From: Marinactinospora thermotolerans DSM 45154
Lineage (GTDB): Bacteria; Actinomycetota; Actinomycetes; Streptosporangiales; Streptosporangiaceae
Reading direction: 5' to 3'
Length of the DNA stretch: 64,000 nt
NCBI RefSeq assembly: GCF_900167435.1
Contig: NZ_FUWS01000006.1
Span: 248,001-312,000, forward strand
The notes beneath the pieces are model-generated. The model did no database searches and was not told the DNA's origin. It saw nothing but the letters and a program-made list of their open reading frames with translations. Position 1 is the first letter of the stretch, and the number at the start of each line of letters is the position of its first letter. This document shows, in pieces, positions 25,584 to 33,832 of this stretch. Made by a program: the position numbers and the translations under genes.

Positions 25584-27377
25584 ATGGCGGACCTCGTCTC
25601 CGATCACGTCCTGAAACGCCTGCGGGAATGGGGGGTGGAGCACGTCTTCGGCTACCCCGGCGACGGCATCAACGGACTGCTCGCCGCCTGGGAGCGCGCC
25701 GACGACTCCCCCCGCTTCATCCAGGCCCGGCACGAAGAGCTGGCGGCGTTCGAGGCCACCGGTTACGCGAAGTTCTCCGGCCGTGTCGGCGTCTGCGTCG
25801 CGACGTCCGGGCCGGGCGCCATCCACCTGCTCAACGGGCTCTACGACGCCAAGCTCGACCACGTCCCCGTGGTCGCGATCGTCGGCCAGACCGCGCGCAG
25901 CGCGATGGGCGGCTCCTACCAGCAGGAGGTCGACCTGATGTCGCTGTTCAAGGACGTGGCCGGCGACTACCTACAGATGGTGACCGTCCCCGAACAGCTC
26001 CCCAACGTGCTGGACCGCGCCATCCGCATCGCCACGGCCCGGCGTACCGTCACCGCGGTCGTCATCCCCGCCGACGTCCAGGACCTGGACTACTCGCCTC
26101 CCGGCCACGAGTTCAAGATGGTCCCCTCCAGCCTCGGCGCGTCCTCGGGCGAGGTCGTCCCGCCCGCCGACGGGCTCGCGCACGCCGCGGAGATCCTCAA
26201 CGCGGGCCGCAGGGTGGCCGTCCTGGCCGGTCAGGGAGCGCGCGGCGCCGCTCGGGAGCTGACCGAGGTCGCCGACGTGCTGGGCGCCGGGGTGGCCAAG
26301 GCGCTACTGGGCAAGGACGTCCTGCCCGACGATCTGCCGTTCGTCACCGGGGCCATCGGCCTGCTGGGCACCCGTCCCTCCTACGAGATGATGCGTGACT
26401 GCGACACCCTGCTCGTCGTCGGCTCCAGCTTCCCCTACAGCCAGTTCCTGCCCGACTTCGACCAGGCCCGCGCCGTCCAGATCGACGCGGACCCCGCCAT
26501 GCTCGGCATGCGCTACCCGTTCGAGTGCAACCTTCCCGGCGATTCGGCCGCGACCCTGCGCGCGCTGCTTCCCCTGCTGGAGCGCGAGGAGGACCGGTCC
26601 TGGCGGAAGGGGATCGAGGACAACGTCCGACGGTGGTGGCAGGTGATGGAGCGGCGCGCCCACGTCACGGCCGACCCGATCAACCCCGAGCGGGTGTTCC
26701 ACGAGCTGTCCCCGCTGCTGCCCGAGGACGCGATCGTCACCGCCGACTCGGGGTCCGCGGCCAACTGGTACGCCCGTCACCTGCGGTTCGGACCGGGAAT
26801 GAGCGGCTCGCTGTCGGGCACGTTGGCGACCATGGGGCCGGGCGCGCCCTACGCCACGGGGGCGAAGTTCGCCCACCCCGGCCGTCCGGTGATCGCGCTG
26901 GTCGGTGACGGGGCGATGCAGATGAACGGCATCAACGAGCTGATCACCATGGGGCTGTACCACCACGAGTGGGAGGACCCGCGGATCGTCGTGGGCGTGC
27001 TCAACAACCGCGACCTCAACCAGGTGACCTGGGAGCTGCGGGCGATGGGCGGCGCCCCGCAGTTCCTGCCCTCACAGCGGCTGCCCGACTTCCCCTACGC
27101 GGCGTTCGCCGAGAGCATCGGCCTGCGGGGGATCCGGGTCGAGGATCCCGAGGAGGTGGCCGGCGCGTGGCGGAGCGCGCTCGCCGCCGACCGCCCCTGC
27201 GTGGTGGAGTTCGTCACCGACGGCGCGGTGCCCCCGATCCCGCCGCACGCCACCCTGGAACAGATGGAGAGCGTGGCCGCCGCCCTGGCCAAGGGCGATC
27301 CCGACGCCTGGTCGGTGGTCAAGGAAGGGGTCAAGGCCAAGGCGCAGGAGTTCCTGCCCGGCGGGAAATCGAGGTAA
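25584..27377 (+). CDS. ThDP-dependent enzyme, pyruvate oxidase/acetolactate synthase-like
   Basis: This 597-residue ThDP enzyme has three canonical parts. The N-terminal Pyr domain carries FGYPGDGINGLL and catalytic Glu51 in ARHEELAAF. The middle is a Rossmann-like domain. The C-terminal PP domain has GDGAMQMNGINEL near residue 440 and LNNRDLNQVTWE. It resembles pyruvate oxidase (PoxB) and actinobacterial ThDP-requiring proteins more than biosynthetic IlvB. The expected reaction is decarboxylation of a 2-oxo acid. The start at 25584 has GAAGGGA upstream. The open frame reaches back to 25176 but that part is non-coding in character. A small conserved gene follows it 197 bp downstream. Confidence 0.85.
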   Translation: MADLVSDHVLKRLREWGVEHVFGYPGDGINGLLAAWERADDSPRFIQARHEELAAFEATGYAKFSGRVGVCVATSGPGAIHLLNGLYDAKLDHVPVVAIVGQTARSAMGGSYQQEVDLMSLFKDVAGDYLQMVTVPEQLPNVLDRAIRIATARRTVTAVVIPADVQDLDYSPPGHEFKMVPSSLGASSGEVVPPADGLAHAAEILNAGRRVAVLAGQGARGAARELTEVADVLGAGVAKALLGKDVLPDDLPFVTGAIGLLGTRPSYEMMRDCDTLLVVGSSFPYSQFLPDFDQARAVQIDADPAMLGMRYPFECNLPGDSAATLRALLPLLEREEDRSWRKGIEDNVRRWWQVMERRAHVTADPINPERVFHELSPLLPEDAIVTADSGSAANWYARHLRFGPGMSGSLSGTLATMGPGAPYATGAKFAHPGRPVIALVGDGAMQMNGINELITMGLYHHEWEDPRIVVGVLNNRDLNQVTWELRAMGGAPQFLPSQRLPDFPYAAFAESIGLRGIRVEDPEEVAGAWRSALAADRPCVVEFVTDGAVPPIPPHATLEQMESVAAALAKGDPDAWSVVKEGVKAKAQEFLPGGKSR

Positions 27378-27574
27378 CGGACCACCGTTTCCTCGGGGAT
27401 TTCCCGACCTCTCCTTGCGTCACCCCAGGTGGGGGGTTAATTCACCGATGGGACCGACTCTTTGGGAACCGTCCCCGTATGACCACCGTTGCGTGGGGTG
27501 ATCCGCCCCGCACGGCCGTGGACTCCCGTGGGGGCCGGATCGTCACTTTGCCGACAACGAGACAAGGAGACGGC

Positions 27575-27802
27575 ATGGCCGTATCGGTGGACCTGGACGG
27601 TGTCGTGGACAAGGCCTGGGCCGACAAGGAGCTGGCCGAGGTGCTGGCCGCCCCGGTGAGTGCCCTGAAGGGCGTGTCCGAGCGCGACGGTGAGCTGCTG
27701 AAGGAGGCGTTCGGCATCGTCACGGTCGCCGACCTCGCCGCCAACAAGTACTTCGCCAACGCTTCGGCGCTGGCGGCGGTGGCGAAGGCCACCGGCGCCT
27801 GA
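27575..27802 (+). CDS. Small helix-hairpin-helix-like protein
   Basis: This 75-residue acidic protein is preceded by an excellent AAGGAGA site (27564-27570). Its centre, PVSALKGVSERDGELLKEAFG followed by IVTVADLAANKYF, resembles a helix-hairpin-helix/SAM-like fold used for weak nucleic-acid or protein contacts. I do not recognise a named family. Strong ribosome site, normal codon use and a powerful terminator right after the stop support a real gene. It may share the promoter of the ThDP enzyme or use its own in the 197-bp gap. Confidence 0.7.
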   Translation: MAVSVDLDGVVDKAWADKELAEVLAAPVSALKGVSERDGELLKEAFGIVTVADLAANKYFANASALAAVAKATGA

Positions 27803-27819
27803 GCGGTTCCGCGATGACA

Positions 27820-27856
27820 GAGGGGCCCCGCGGCTCGGACCTCCGCGGGGCCCCTC
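27820..27856. terminator. Strong bidirectional terminator
   Basis: A perfect 14-bp stem (27820-27833 with 27843-27856) closes a 9-nt loop between two convergent genes. The core is GGGGCCCCGCGG and its complement. Confidence 0.9.
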
Positions 27857-27875
27857 CCCTATCCTCCCTCAGCGG

Positions 27876-29186
27876 TCACCCCTTGTCCGCCCCCACCTCA
27901 CCGGCGCCACGCGAACTCGCCTCGACCGGGACGAGCCGGACCTCGGTGATGGCCCGGCCGTCGGTGGCGCTGACGGTGGCCGTCCAGCCTCCCAGGTCGA
28001 CCCGCTCCCCCGGCTCGGTGGGGATGTGGCCGAGCCGGGCGATGAGCAACCCGGCGATGGTGACGTAGTCGCCCTCGGGGGCGTCCGCGAAGGCGATGTC
28101 GAGGTCATCGAGGTCGTGCACCGGGAACGTGCCGGGCATCAGGATGGCCCCGTCGTCCAGCCGGGTGACGGTACGGATGTCGGAGTCGGTCTCGTCGTAG
28201 ATGTCGCCGACGATCTCCTCCAACAGGTCCTCCAGGGTGACGATGCCCTGGGTGGAACCGACCTCCCCGATGACGAAGGCGAGCTGCTGGTGTTCGGCCG
28301 TCATGCGCTGCAGGGCCAGGGAGACCGGCAGGGAGTCGGGAAGCAGCAGCGGGACGCGCGCGAGCTCGCCGACACTCCCCGAACCGCGGAGCAGATCCGA
28401 CCAGTGGACGACACCGACGATGTCGTCGAGGTCGTCGTCGGCGACCACCGGGGCGCGCGAGTGCCCACGCTCGGCGAGGACCCGAACGGCCTCGTCGGCG
28501 GGCAGGGCCGCGGGCAGGGCGTCCACGTCGCGACGTGGCACCAGGACCTGGCGTAGGCGGCGGTCGGTGATCTCGAACGCGCCGGACAGAATGGTGCGCT
28601 GTTCGGGAGCCAGCCCGCTCTGGGTGGAGATCAGGTCGCGCAGCTCCTCCTCGGTGACCTCGTCCCGGTTGGCCTTGGGGTCGCCCCCGGTCAGCCGCAC
28701 CACCAGGTCGGTGGAGACGCTGAGCAGCCACACCGCCGGACGCGAGATCGCGGCCAGCAGGTTGAGCGGGCGCGCGGCCAGCAGCGCCCAGGTCTCGGCC
28801 CGCTGCATGGCGATGCGCTTGGGCGCGAGCTCGCCGAAGACCAGGGTGACGAAGGTCAGCACGATGGTGACCAGCACGATCGCCGCCGGGCTGGCGGCCG
28901 CACCCAGAACCCCGCTGAGGGGTTCGATCAGCGGCTGGGCCAGGGCGACGGCCGCGGTCGCCGACGCGAGGAACCCGGCCAGGGTGATCCCGATCTGGAT
29001 GGTGGCCAGGAACCGGTTGGGGTCGCGGGCCAGCCGGGCCACCAGCCGCCCGCCCGCCCCCTGCTCCTCCAAGCGCTTCAGCTGCCCCTCCCGCAGCGTG
29101 ATGAGCGCGATCTCGCTTCCGGCGAACGCCGCGTTCAACACGACCAGGACCAACACGAGGCCGATCTGGACCCCGTAGCTCTCCAT
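27876..29186 (-). CDS. CNNM/CorC-type membrane protein with CBS domains
   Basis: This 436-residue protein carries an N-terminal DUF21/CNNM transmembrane domain (about residues 1-190, with NAAFAGSEIALITL and FGELAPKRIA). A pair of CBS domains follows (about 205-330, VPRRDVDALPA and GHSRAPVV), and then a CorC_HlyC domain (YVTIAGLLIARLGHIP). Homologues export magnesium or modulate divalent-cation balance, and CBS domains bind ATP-Mg. Older databases call such proteins hemolysins, which is misleading. The ATG at 29186 has GAGGG upstream. The open frame extends further only through a decayed gene. Confidence 0.9.
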   Translation of the reverse strand: MESYGVQIGLVLVLVVLNAAFAGSEIALITLREGQLKRLEEQGAGGRLVARLARDPNRFLATIQIGITLAGFLASATAAVALAQPLIEPLSGVLGAAASPAAIVLVTIVLTFVTLVFGELAPKRIAMQRAETWALLAARPLNLLAAISRPAVWLLSVSTDLVVRLTGGDPKANRDEVTEEELRDLISTQSGLAPEQRTILSGAFEITDRRLRQVLVPRRDVDALPAALPADEAVRVLAERGHSRAPVVADDDLDDIVGVVHWSDLLRGSGSVGELARVPLLLPDSLPVSLALQRMTAEHQQLAFVIGEVGSTQGIVTLEDLLEEIVGDIYDETDSDIRTVTRLDDGAILMPGTFPVHDLDDLDIAFADAPEGDYVTIAGLLIARLGHIPTEPGERVDLGGWTATVSATDGRAITEVRLVPVEASSRGAGEVGADKG

Positions 29187-29299
29187 GGGAACCCTCACCC
29201 CAACCGTTAGGACCGGAAAGTCCGGGATCTTCCCAGAAGCGACCCTCTTCACACTTGAGCGGCTGGAATGCGGACGGGAACCGGCTCGACCTGGACGAT

Positions 29300-29545
29300 G
29301 GTCGCCCGTCCCGACGTCGAGGAGTTCCCGGACGACGTCCACCTGCTCGGTGTGGTGCGCGTTCTCCAGGGACATGCGGAGGAGGACCCACCTCAGGGGG
29401 ACCGTCTCCCCGGACCAGGCGATACCGGTGTGGTCGGGGACGCGCCCGGCGCTCACCGACCGGCGACCTCCCGCGCACGCGCGTAGGACGCCACGGTCTC
29501 CCCGGTGCGCTCGTGCGGCTCCACCCGCAGGTCGGCGTCGGGGCG
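29300..29545 (-). pseudogene. Decayed DinB/DUF664-family gene fragment
   Basis: Two pieces on the minus strand resemble the C-terminal half of actinobacterial DUF664 (DinB-like) proteins. The first, about 29542-29454, reads DADLRVEPHERTGETVASYA and soon hits a stop. The second, about 29440-29304, in another frame, reads ETVPLRWVLLRMSLENAHHT, then VDVVRELLDVGTG. The second matches the family's conserved LRWVLxHMIEExARHxGHxDLLRE segment with the key first His changed in context. The N-terminal half is not found. The order of the pieces and the broken frame indicate a pseudogene. It fills much of the 595-bp gap before the sigma factor gene. Confidence 0.6.
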
Positions 29546-29781
29546 AAGGGGAGCGATCGGTCGCCGAAGGTCTCACACGACCAGGTCCGACAGGGCGGTC
29601 CCCGACGGCGTATCAACCGTCGCGCCATCGCGTCGTCCGGCCCCTCGTTCCACCCGCGTGGACAACCGCCTTCGCCCCTGGCGGGGGCGGCGACGGCGGC
29701 CGAGAGGAAAAAATCCCGGGAGCCCGTAATAACGGCCCCGTGGCGGACATGAGAGGACGACACCGCACCGGAAGGAATCCG

Positions 29782-30372
29782 ATGACGCGATCCGAGGAGG
29801 ATCCCGACGCCTCCACGAGCGACGGGTTCGCCCGCCTGTTCGAACGGCACTATCCCGACGTCTACCGCTACGCCCTGCGCCGGCTGGGTCCCGATCAGGC
29901 CGACGACGTGGCGGCGGAGACGTTCGCGGTGGCCTGGCGCCGCCGGGACCGGATACCCGGGCACGCTCCGCTGCCCTGGCTCTACGCGACGGCCCGCAAC
30001 ATCGTGCTGGCGCGCAGTCGGGGCGCTCGACGCCGCGGCGAACTGTTCGGCCTGTTCGACGGGGAGCCACCGGGGCTCCCGGCGAGCTCCGACGCCGCCG
30101 GGCAGGTCCTCGACCGCCAGACCGCCCTGTCCGCGCTGAAGGCGCTGCGCCCCCGAGAACGCGAGCTGGTCATGCTGCTGGCCTGGGAGGGGCTGGACAT
30201 GCCCGCGGCCGCGCAGGTCCTGGGCTGCACCGTCGCGACGGCCCGGGTGCGGCTGCATCGGGCGCGCAAGCGCATCCAGCGGCTTCTCGCCGACTCCGCG
30301 GCCCAGCCCGACGGCGACGGCCCCGGGCCGCTCCCCCTGACCCGTCCCACCCTCGTGGAGGAGAACCGATGA
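29782..30372 (+). CDS. ECF-type RNA polymerase sigma factor
   Basis: This 196-residue sigma factor has region 2 (LFERHYPDVYRYALRRLGPD, AAETFAVAWRR, PWLYATARNIV) and region 4 (LRPRERELVMLLAWEGLDM, then AQVLGCTVATARVRLHRARKR). The start at 29782 is chosen for GAAGGA at 29771-29776. An in-frame ATG at 29749 is less well placed. Its last codon overlaps the start of the next gene by four bases, the usual arrangement for an ECF sigma with its partner membrane protein. The stimulus is unknown. Confidence 0.92.
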   Translation: MTRSEEDPDASTSDGFARLFERHYPDVYRYALRRLGPDQADDVAAETFAVAWRRRDRIPGHAPLPWLYATARNIVLARSRGARRRGELFGLFDGEPPGLPASSDAAGQVLDRQTALSALKALRPRERELVMLLAWEGLDMPAAAQVLGCTVATARVRLHRARKRIQRLLADSAAQPDGDGPGPLPLTRPTLVEENR

Positions 30373-31427
30373 ACGCCGACGAGCAGGTCGTACGCGATCT
30401 TTTCGCACCGCATGATCCGGCGGCAGGGACCCGGCCCGACCCCGAGCGGATGGACCAGGCCCGCGCCGGCATCCAGACCGGGACCGTGCCCGCGTCCGTG
30501 CGGGGCGGCCCGGCCCGAGGCCGCCGGCCCCTGCTGCTCGGCCTGGCGGCGGGTGTCGCCACGCTGCTGCTGACGGGGGTGACGTTGTACCGCGATCCCG
30601 GAACCGCCGAAGCCACTCCACCGCCGGCGCCGCTCAGCGTGCTCCCCGGGGAGCTGGACGACGCGGGGGAGGAGCTGCGGGAGCTGGCCGAGCGGGCCGC
30701 GGCGCGACCGGCCACGGCGGGAGAGGGCGAGGTCGCCTACGTCCGCCTCTCCCGGTGGAACCTCACCCTGTCGCAGGACCTCGACACCGGAGAGGAGGGG
30801 TGGGGGATCGCACCGGTGGACGAACAGGTCTGGCGTTCCCCCGACCACACCGGCCGGGTGGTCGAGCGGCCCCGGCCGGCCGAGCACCTGGCCGGCGACC
30901 GCGGCCCCATCGACGCCCTGTTCGAGCCCGAGGCCACCGAGTACGAATGGTCGCACCCCGACGAAGGACTCCAGTTCAGCTGGGCCCCGGGGACGCTGGC
31001 GGAGGACCCCGACACCCTGCGCCGGCAGCTCGCCGAGGGGGACGGCATCGAGAACGCGGAGGTCGACACGGCGGAGGTCTTCTACGGGTTGCAGCGTCTC
31101 TACCAGGAGATGCCGGTGTCCCCAGGGGAGCAGGAGAGGATCCTGCGCATGCTCGCCGAGGACGACGGCGTGCGCCTCGCGGGTCAGGCCACCGACCGCG
31201 AGGGCCGCACCGGGGTGCTGTTCGTGGCGGAGGATCGCCTCTTCTCCGAGGGGGGGACCCTCCAGCGGCGCATCATGTTCGACGCCGACACCGGGATGCC
31301 GCTCTACCACGAGACCGTGGCCATGGAAGGGGACACGACCGACATCGCGGACGGCTCACCGGTGGTGAACGAGTACGTCGTCCTGGTGGAGTCGGCGTGG
31401 GTGCGGGAGGTGGGCGACCTTCCGTGA
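30369..31427 (+). CDS. CU044_5270-like membrane protein, putative sigma-factor partner
   Basis: This 352-residue protein has a cytoplasmic N-terminal stretch of about 50 residues, one membrane helix (about 54-73, LLLGLAAGVATLLLTGVTLY) and a large extracytoplasmic domain. It resembles actinobacterial CU044_5270 family proteins, which repeatedly follow ECF sigma genes. The start codon overlaps the sigma stop (ATGA), so the two are translationally coupled. The topology suits an anti-sigma or sensor role, but no zinc-binding HxxxCxxC motif is present, so any anti-sigma action would be non-ZAS. Function is inferred from context only. Confidence 0.75.
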   Translation: MNADEQVVRDLFAPHDPAAGTRPDPERMDQARAGIQTGTVPASVRGGPARGRRPLLLGLAAGVATLLLTGVTLYRDPGTAEATPPPAPLSVLPGELDDAGEELRELAERAAARPATAGEGEVAYVRLSRWNLTLSQDLDTGEEGWGIAPVDEQVWRSPDHTGRVVERPRPAEHLAGDRGPIDALFEPEATEYEWSHPDEGLQFSWAPGTLAEDPDTLRRQLAEGDGIENAEVDTAEVFYGLQRLYQEMPVSPGEQERILRMLAEDDGVRLAGQATDREGRTGVLFVAEDRLFSEGGTLQRRIMFDADTGMPLYHETVAMEGDTTDIADGSPVVNEYVVLVESAWVREVGDLP

Positions 31428-31459
31428 TCCCGGGACGGGCCGGCGCCCGCGCGCCCTGG

Positions 31460-32056
31460 TCACAGCGCGGTGTCACGCACGCGCAACCACGCCTGGGCGG
31501 CGTCGAGTGCCGGCCCGCTCACCGCGTCGCCCTCCCCCGGGTGCCAGTGCAGCACCACGTCGGCACCGCAGCGCCGCAGGTCGGCGGCGAGTCGCTCCGA
31601 CTGGAGAGGGTCGGTGACGCGATCGGCGCGCCCCGCCGCGATGAACGCCGACCGTCCCGTCAGGTCGGGGCGGGGCGGGTCGTGCAGGACCGGAGCCGGC
31701 GCGAACATGACCGCCGCGCGCAACAGGCCCGGGTGGAGCAGGAGGCTGGCGGCGGCGAGGGACGCGCCGTCGGAGCGTCCGACCGCGATGACGCCGTCGG
31801 GGTCGAGGCCGTAGTGGATGGTCGCCTTATCGACGAATCGCTCCAGGCGGACCACCCGTTCCTCGACCTCGCGTCCGTCCATCCCGTCGTGGACGCCGAA
31901 CCCGCGCGGGGCGAGCAGGGCGGATTCGGGCAGGAGGCCGCGTCCCACCGCGACGAGCTCCTCCTCATCACCGTCGGGTCCGTGCAGCAGCAACAGCAGT
32001 GGGTGGCCGGGGCGCTCGGCGGGGTGGAAGACGTGGTGGGGCGCTGTCGTGTCCAT
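31460..32056 (-). CDS. Phospholipase/carboxylesterase-like alpha/beta hydrolase
   Basis: This 198-residue alpha/beta hydrolase is of the YpfH/carboxylesterase type. It has LLLLLHGPDGDEEEL (oxyanion strand), the nucleophile elbow VGRSDGAS with Ser95, and GRADRVTD with Asp145. The position that normally holds the catalytic His (GGH before the last helix) reads EGD here, with Asp177. His170 and His172 lie a few residues earlier and might substitute. It may be catalytically altered. The ATG at 32056 has GGAGGAGCAGC upstream. It is a lone gene followed on its 5' side by a large gene-free stretch. Confidence 0.8.
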   Translation of the reverse strand: MDTTAPHHVFHPAERPGHPLLLLLHGPDGDEEELVAVGRGLLPESALLAPRGFGVHDGMDGREVEERVVRLERFVDKATIHYGLDPDGVIAVGRSDGASLAAASLLLHPGLLRAAVMFAPAPVLHDPPRPDLTGRSAFIAAGRADRVTDPLQSERLAADLRRCGADVVLHWHPGEGDAVSGPALDAAQAWLRVRDTAL

Positions 32057-32217
32057 GCTGCTCCTCCTGGGTCGGCAGGCCGGCGTGGCGCGATCGCGGC
32101 CCGCTACCCACCTCTTCTGCTCGCCAACCCTTTCCCCCGGGGGGAGGAGGCCGCTTCCGGCCGGACGCGGGGCACCGGCCCCTCGACAGGGATCCCACCG
32201 GCGCGTAGTATTCGTAC

Positions 32218-32325
32218 ACGCGTTCGAGTCTCGGGGACTCGGACACAGGCCGCTCCGCGCCCCCTCCATAGCGGGACGGCCGAGGGGCCGGCGTCCTGCG
32301 CGAGACGCCGGCCCCTCCCCCTTTC
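32218..32325 (+). ncRNA. Candidate small RNA of about 105 nt
   Basis: A sigma-70-like promoter, TCGACA (32183-32188), 17-nt spacer, TAGTAT (32206-32211), precedes a region with a short hairpin (CGAGTC/GACTCG around 32224-32240). A perfect 13-bp terminator hairpin followed by CCCCCTTTCTTT comes next. No plus-strand gene lies immediately upstream that would need this terminator. This is a structural inference; there is no homology to a known RNA. Confidence 0.35.
32283..32316 (+). terminator. Intrinsic terminator with pyrimidine tail
   Basis: AGGGGCCGGCGTC (32283-32295) pairs perfectly with GACGCCGGCCCCT (32304-32316) around an 8-nt loop. The T-containing tail lies on the plus-strand side, so it acts on rightward transcripts. 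Confidence 0.8.
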
Positions 32326-32350
32326 TTTCACAGCTCCCGTGTCCGCGGAC

Positions 32351-32442
32351 TCGAAGACATGACGCCCCTTCGCACGGCCGAACCCGATCGGCCCATGCGT
32401 CTCAACCGGTCGGCCACAGCAACACCCGTCCACCAGGTACGC
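32351..32442. repeat. 92-bp direct repeat, copy 1
   Basis: Bases 32351-32442 are identical to 32507-32598. The period is 156 bp, leaving 64 bp of different sequence between copies. The unit contains CCGATCGG and ends with CACCAGGTACGC. It lies in an otherwise gene-free region (32057-32782). Confidence 0.95.
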
Positions 32443-32506
32443 AAACCCCCGAACAGCGGTACCCAACCGGGACGACCAGCCCCTCCCCCGGTCCACGGCC
32501 ACGGAT

Positions 32507-32598
32507 TCGAAGACATGACGCCCCTTCGCACGGCCGAACCCGATCGGCCCATGCGTCTCAACCGGTCGGCCACAGCAACACCCGTCCACCAGGTACGC
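32507..32598. repeat. 92-bp direct repeat, copy 2
   Basis: Exact second copy of 32351-32442. The 156-bp period is a multiple of three, so minus-strand frames also repeat, but no ribosome site or recognisable domain supports a gene. Confidence 0.95.
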
Positions 32599-32782
32599 GA
32601 AGACCTCCGGACACCGCTGCCCAGCCGGGGCCACCGGCCCCCTGACCCCACTCCCATGTCCGCGGGTGAGCGGCGCGGCGCCGAACCCGCGCGCGTGGTC
32701 CCGGCGGGCCTCCCCTCACCGGTCCGGATCCGACGCCCCCACACCTCCCGGGGCCCCGCCTGCCCCCGTCGCCGGGAGGGGG

Positions 32783-33718
32783 TTAGACCAGGACGGTGGA
32801 GGCCGCCTCGCGCAGGGTGCGCGCGCTGGCCTCCAGCGCCGCCCGCTCGGCGTCGTCCATCGCCGGTTCGATCACCTCACGCACCCCTCCGGCGCCCAGC
32901 ACCGAGGGCAGCGACAGCGTGGTCCCCCACGCGGGGCGGTGCGAGGCGACCGGGAGCACGGTGCGCTCGTCCCGGGCCACGCAGCGCACCAGCATGGCGG
33001 CCACCGCGCCGATGCCGTAACGGCTGGCACCGGTGCCCTCGATGATGTCGATGTTGGCGTAGCGCACGGCCCGCTCGACCTCGGCGCGGAACCGGTCGAC
33101 GTCGTGCCCGGCCCGCTCGGCCAGGTGGAGAGCTGGAACGCCCCCGACCGCGGCCGTGGACCACAGGAAGACCCCGCTGGTGCCGTGTTCCCCGATGATC
33201 TGGGCGTGGACCGATCGCGGGGTGACGCCCAGCGCGTGGGCCAGGCGCACCCGGAACCGCAGGCTGTCGATGACCGTCCCGGTGGAGAAGACCCGGTCGT
33301 GGCCGAGGATGGAGCGCGCCAGGTCGGCGAGCGGGTCCGGCGGATCGGTGATGACCATGACGGTGGCCGAGGGCGCCGCCGCGGCGATGGCCGGGACGAC
33401 GTCGCGGAAGACCCCGGCGTTGTGGTCGAGCAGGCGCAGCCGTCCGCGCGGATCGGAACGGTCGGTCGCGCCGCCGGCCTTCTCGTTGAGGCCCGCGGTC
33501 ACGACCACGACCCCGGCTCCGGCCAGGTCGTCGGTGGTCCCGGCGCGCACGTCCACCTCGGGGTACATCGGCGCGGCGTAGCCCAGGTCGAGCGCGACCC
33601 CCCTGGCCCGTGCCGTGTCCTGGTCGACCAGGACGATCTCTCGGGCGATCCCGTGGTAGACCAGCCCCACGGCCACCATCGCGCCGACCTTCCCGGCCCC
33701 TACCACCGCGACCTTCAC
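32783..33718 (-). CDS. L-lactate/malate dehydrogenase family protein
   Basis: This 311-residue NAD-dependent 2-hydroxyacid dehydrogenase has MKVAVVGAGKVGAMVA for NAD binding and IIGEHGTSGVFLWS with the catalytic His. DSLRFR carries the substrate-binding Arg. In the mobile substrate loop the usual short NQKPGETR-like sequence is replaced by NEKAGGATDRSDPRGRLRLL, which looks several residues longer. Specificity for lactate versus malate or another 2-oxo acid is therefore uncertain. The start is GTG at 33718 with GGAGG upstream. It stands alone between an L,D-transpeptidase and the repeat region. Confidence 0.85.
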   Translation of the reverse strand: MKVAVVGAGKVGAMVAVGLVYHGIAREIVLVDQDTARARGVALDLGYAAPMYPEVDVRAGTTDDLAGAGVVVVTAGLNEKAGGATDRSDPRGRLRLLDHNAGVFRDVVPAIAAAAPSATVMVITDPPDPLADLARSILGHDRVFSTGTVIDSLRFRVRLAHALGVTPRSVHAQIIGEHGTSGVFLWSTAAVGGVPALHLAERAGHDVDRFRAEVERAVRYANIDIIEGTGASRYGIGAVAAMLVRCVARDERTVLPVASHRPAWGTTLSLPSVLGAGGVREVIEPAMDDAERAALEASARTLREAASTVLV

Positions 33719-33832
33719 CCTGCCTCCTGCGCACCCGACCGTCTTCGCATCGGTGGCACGGGCTGCCCCGCCCCCTCCCGGTCATAGGTATCACGACCTG
33801 GGCCGGAAGGACTGGGAAACGCGGGAGGCGGG

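Noticed and set aside
32104-32634. Minus-strand frame in which the 92-bp repeat gives two copies of a CCCGRPVETHG-containing segment
   Set aside because: In-frame repetition follows automatically from a 156-bp period; there is no ribosome site, no domain, and the frame crosses a terminator hairpin.
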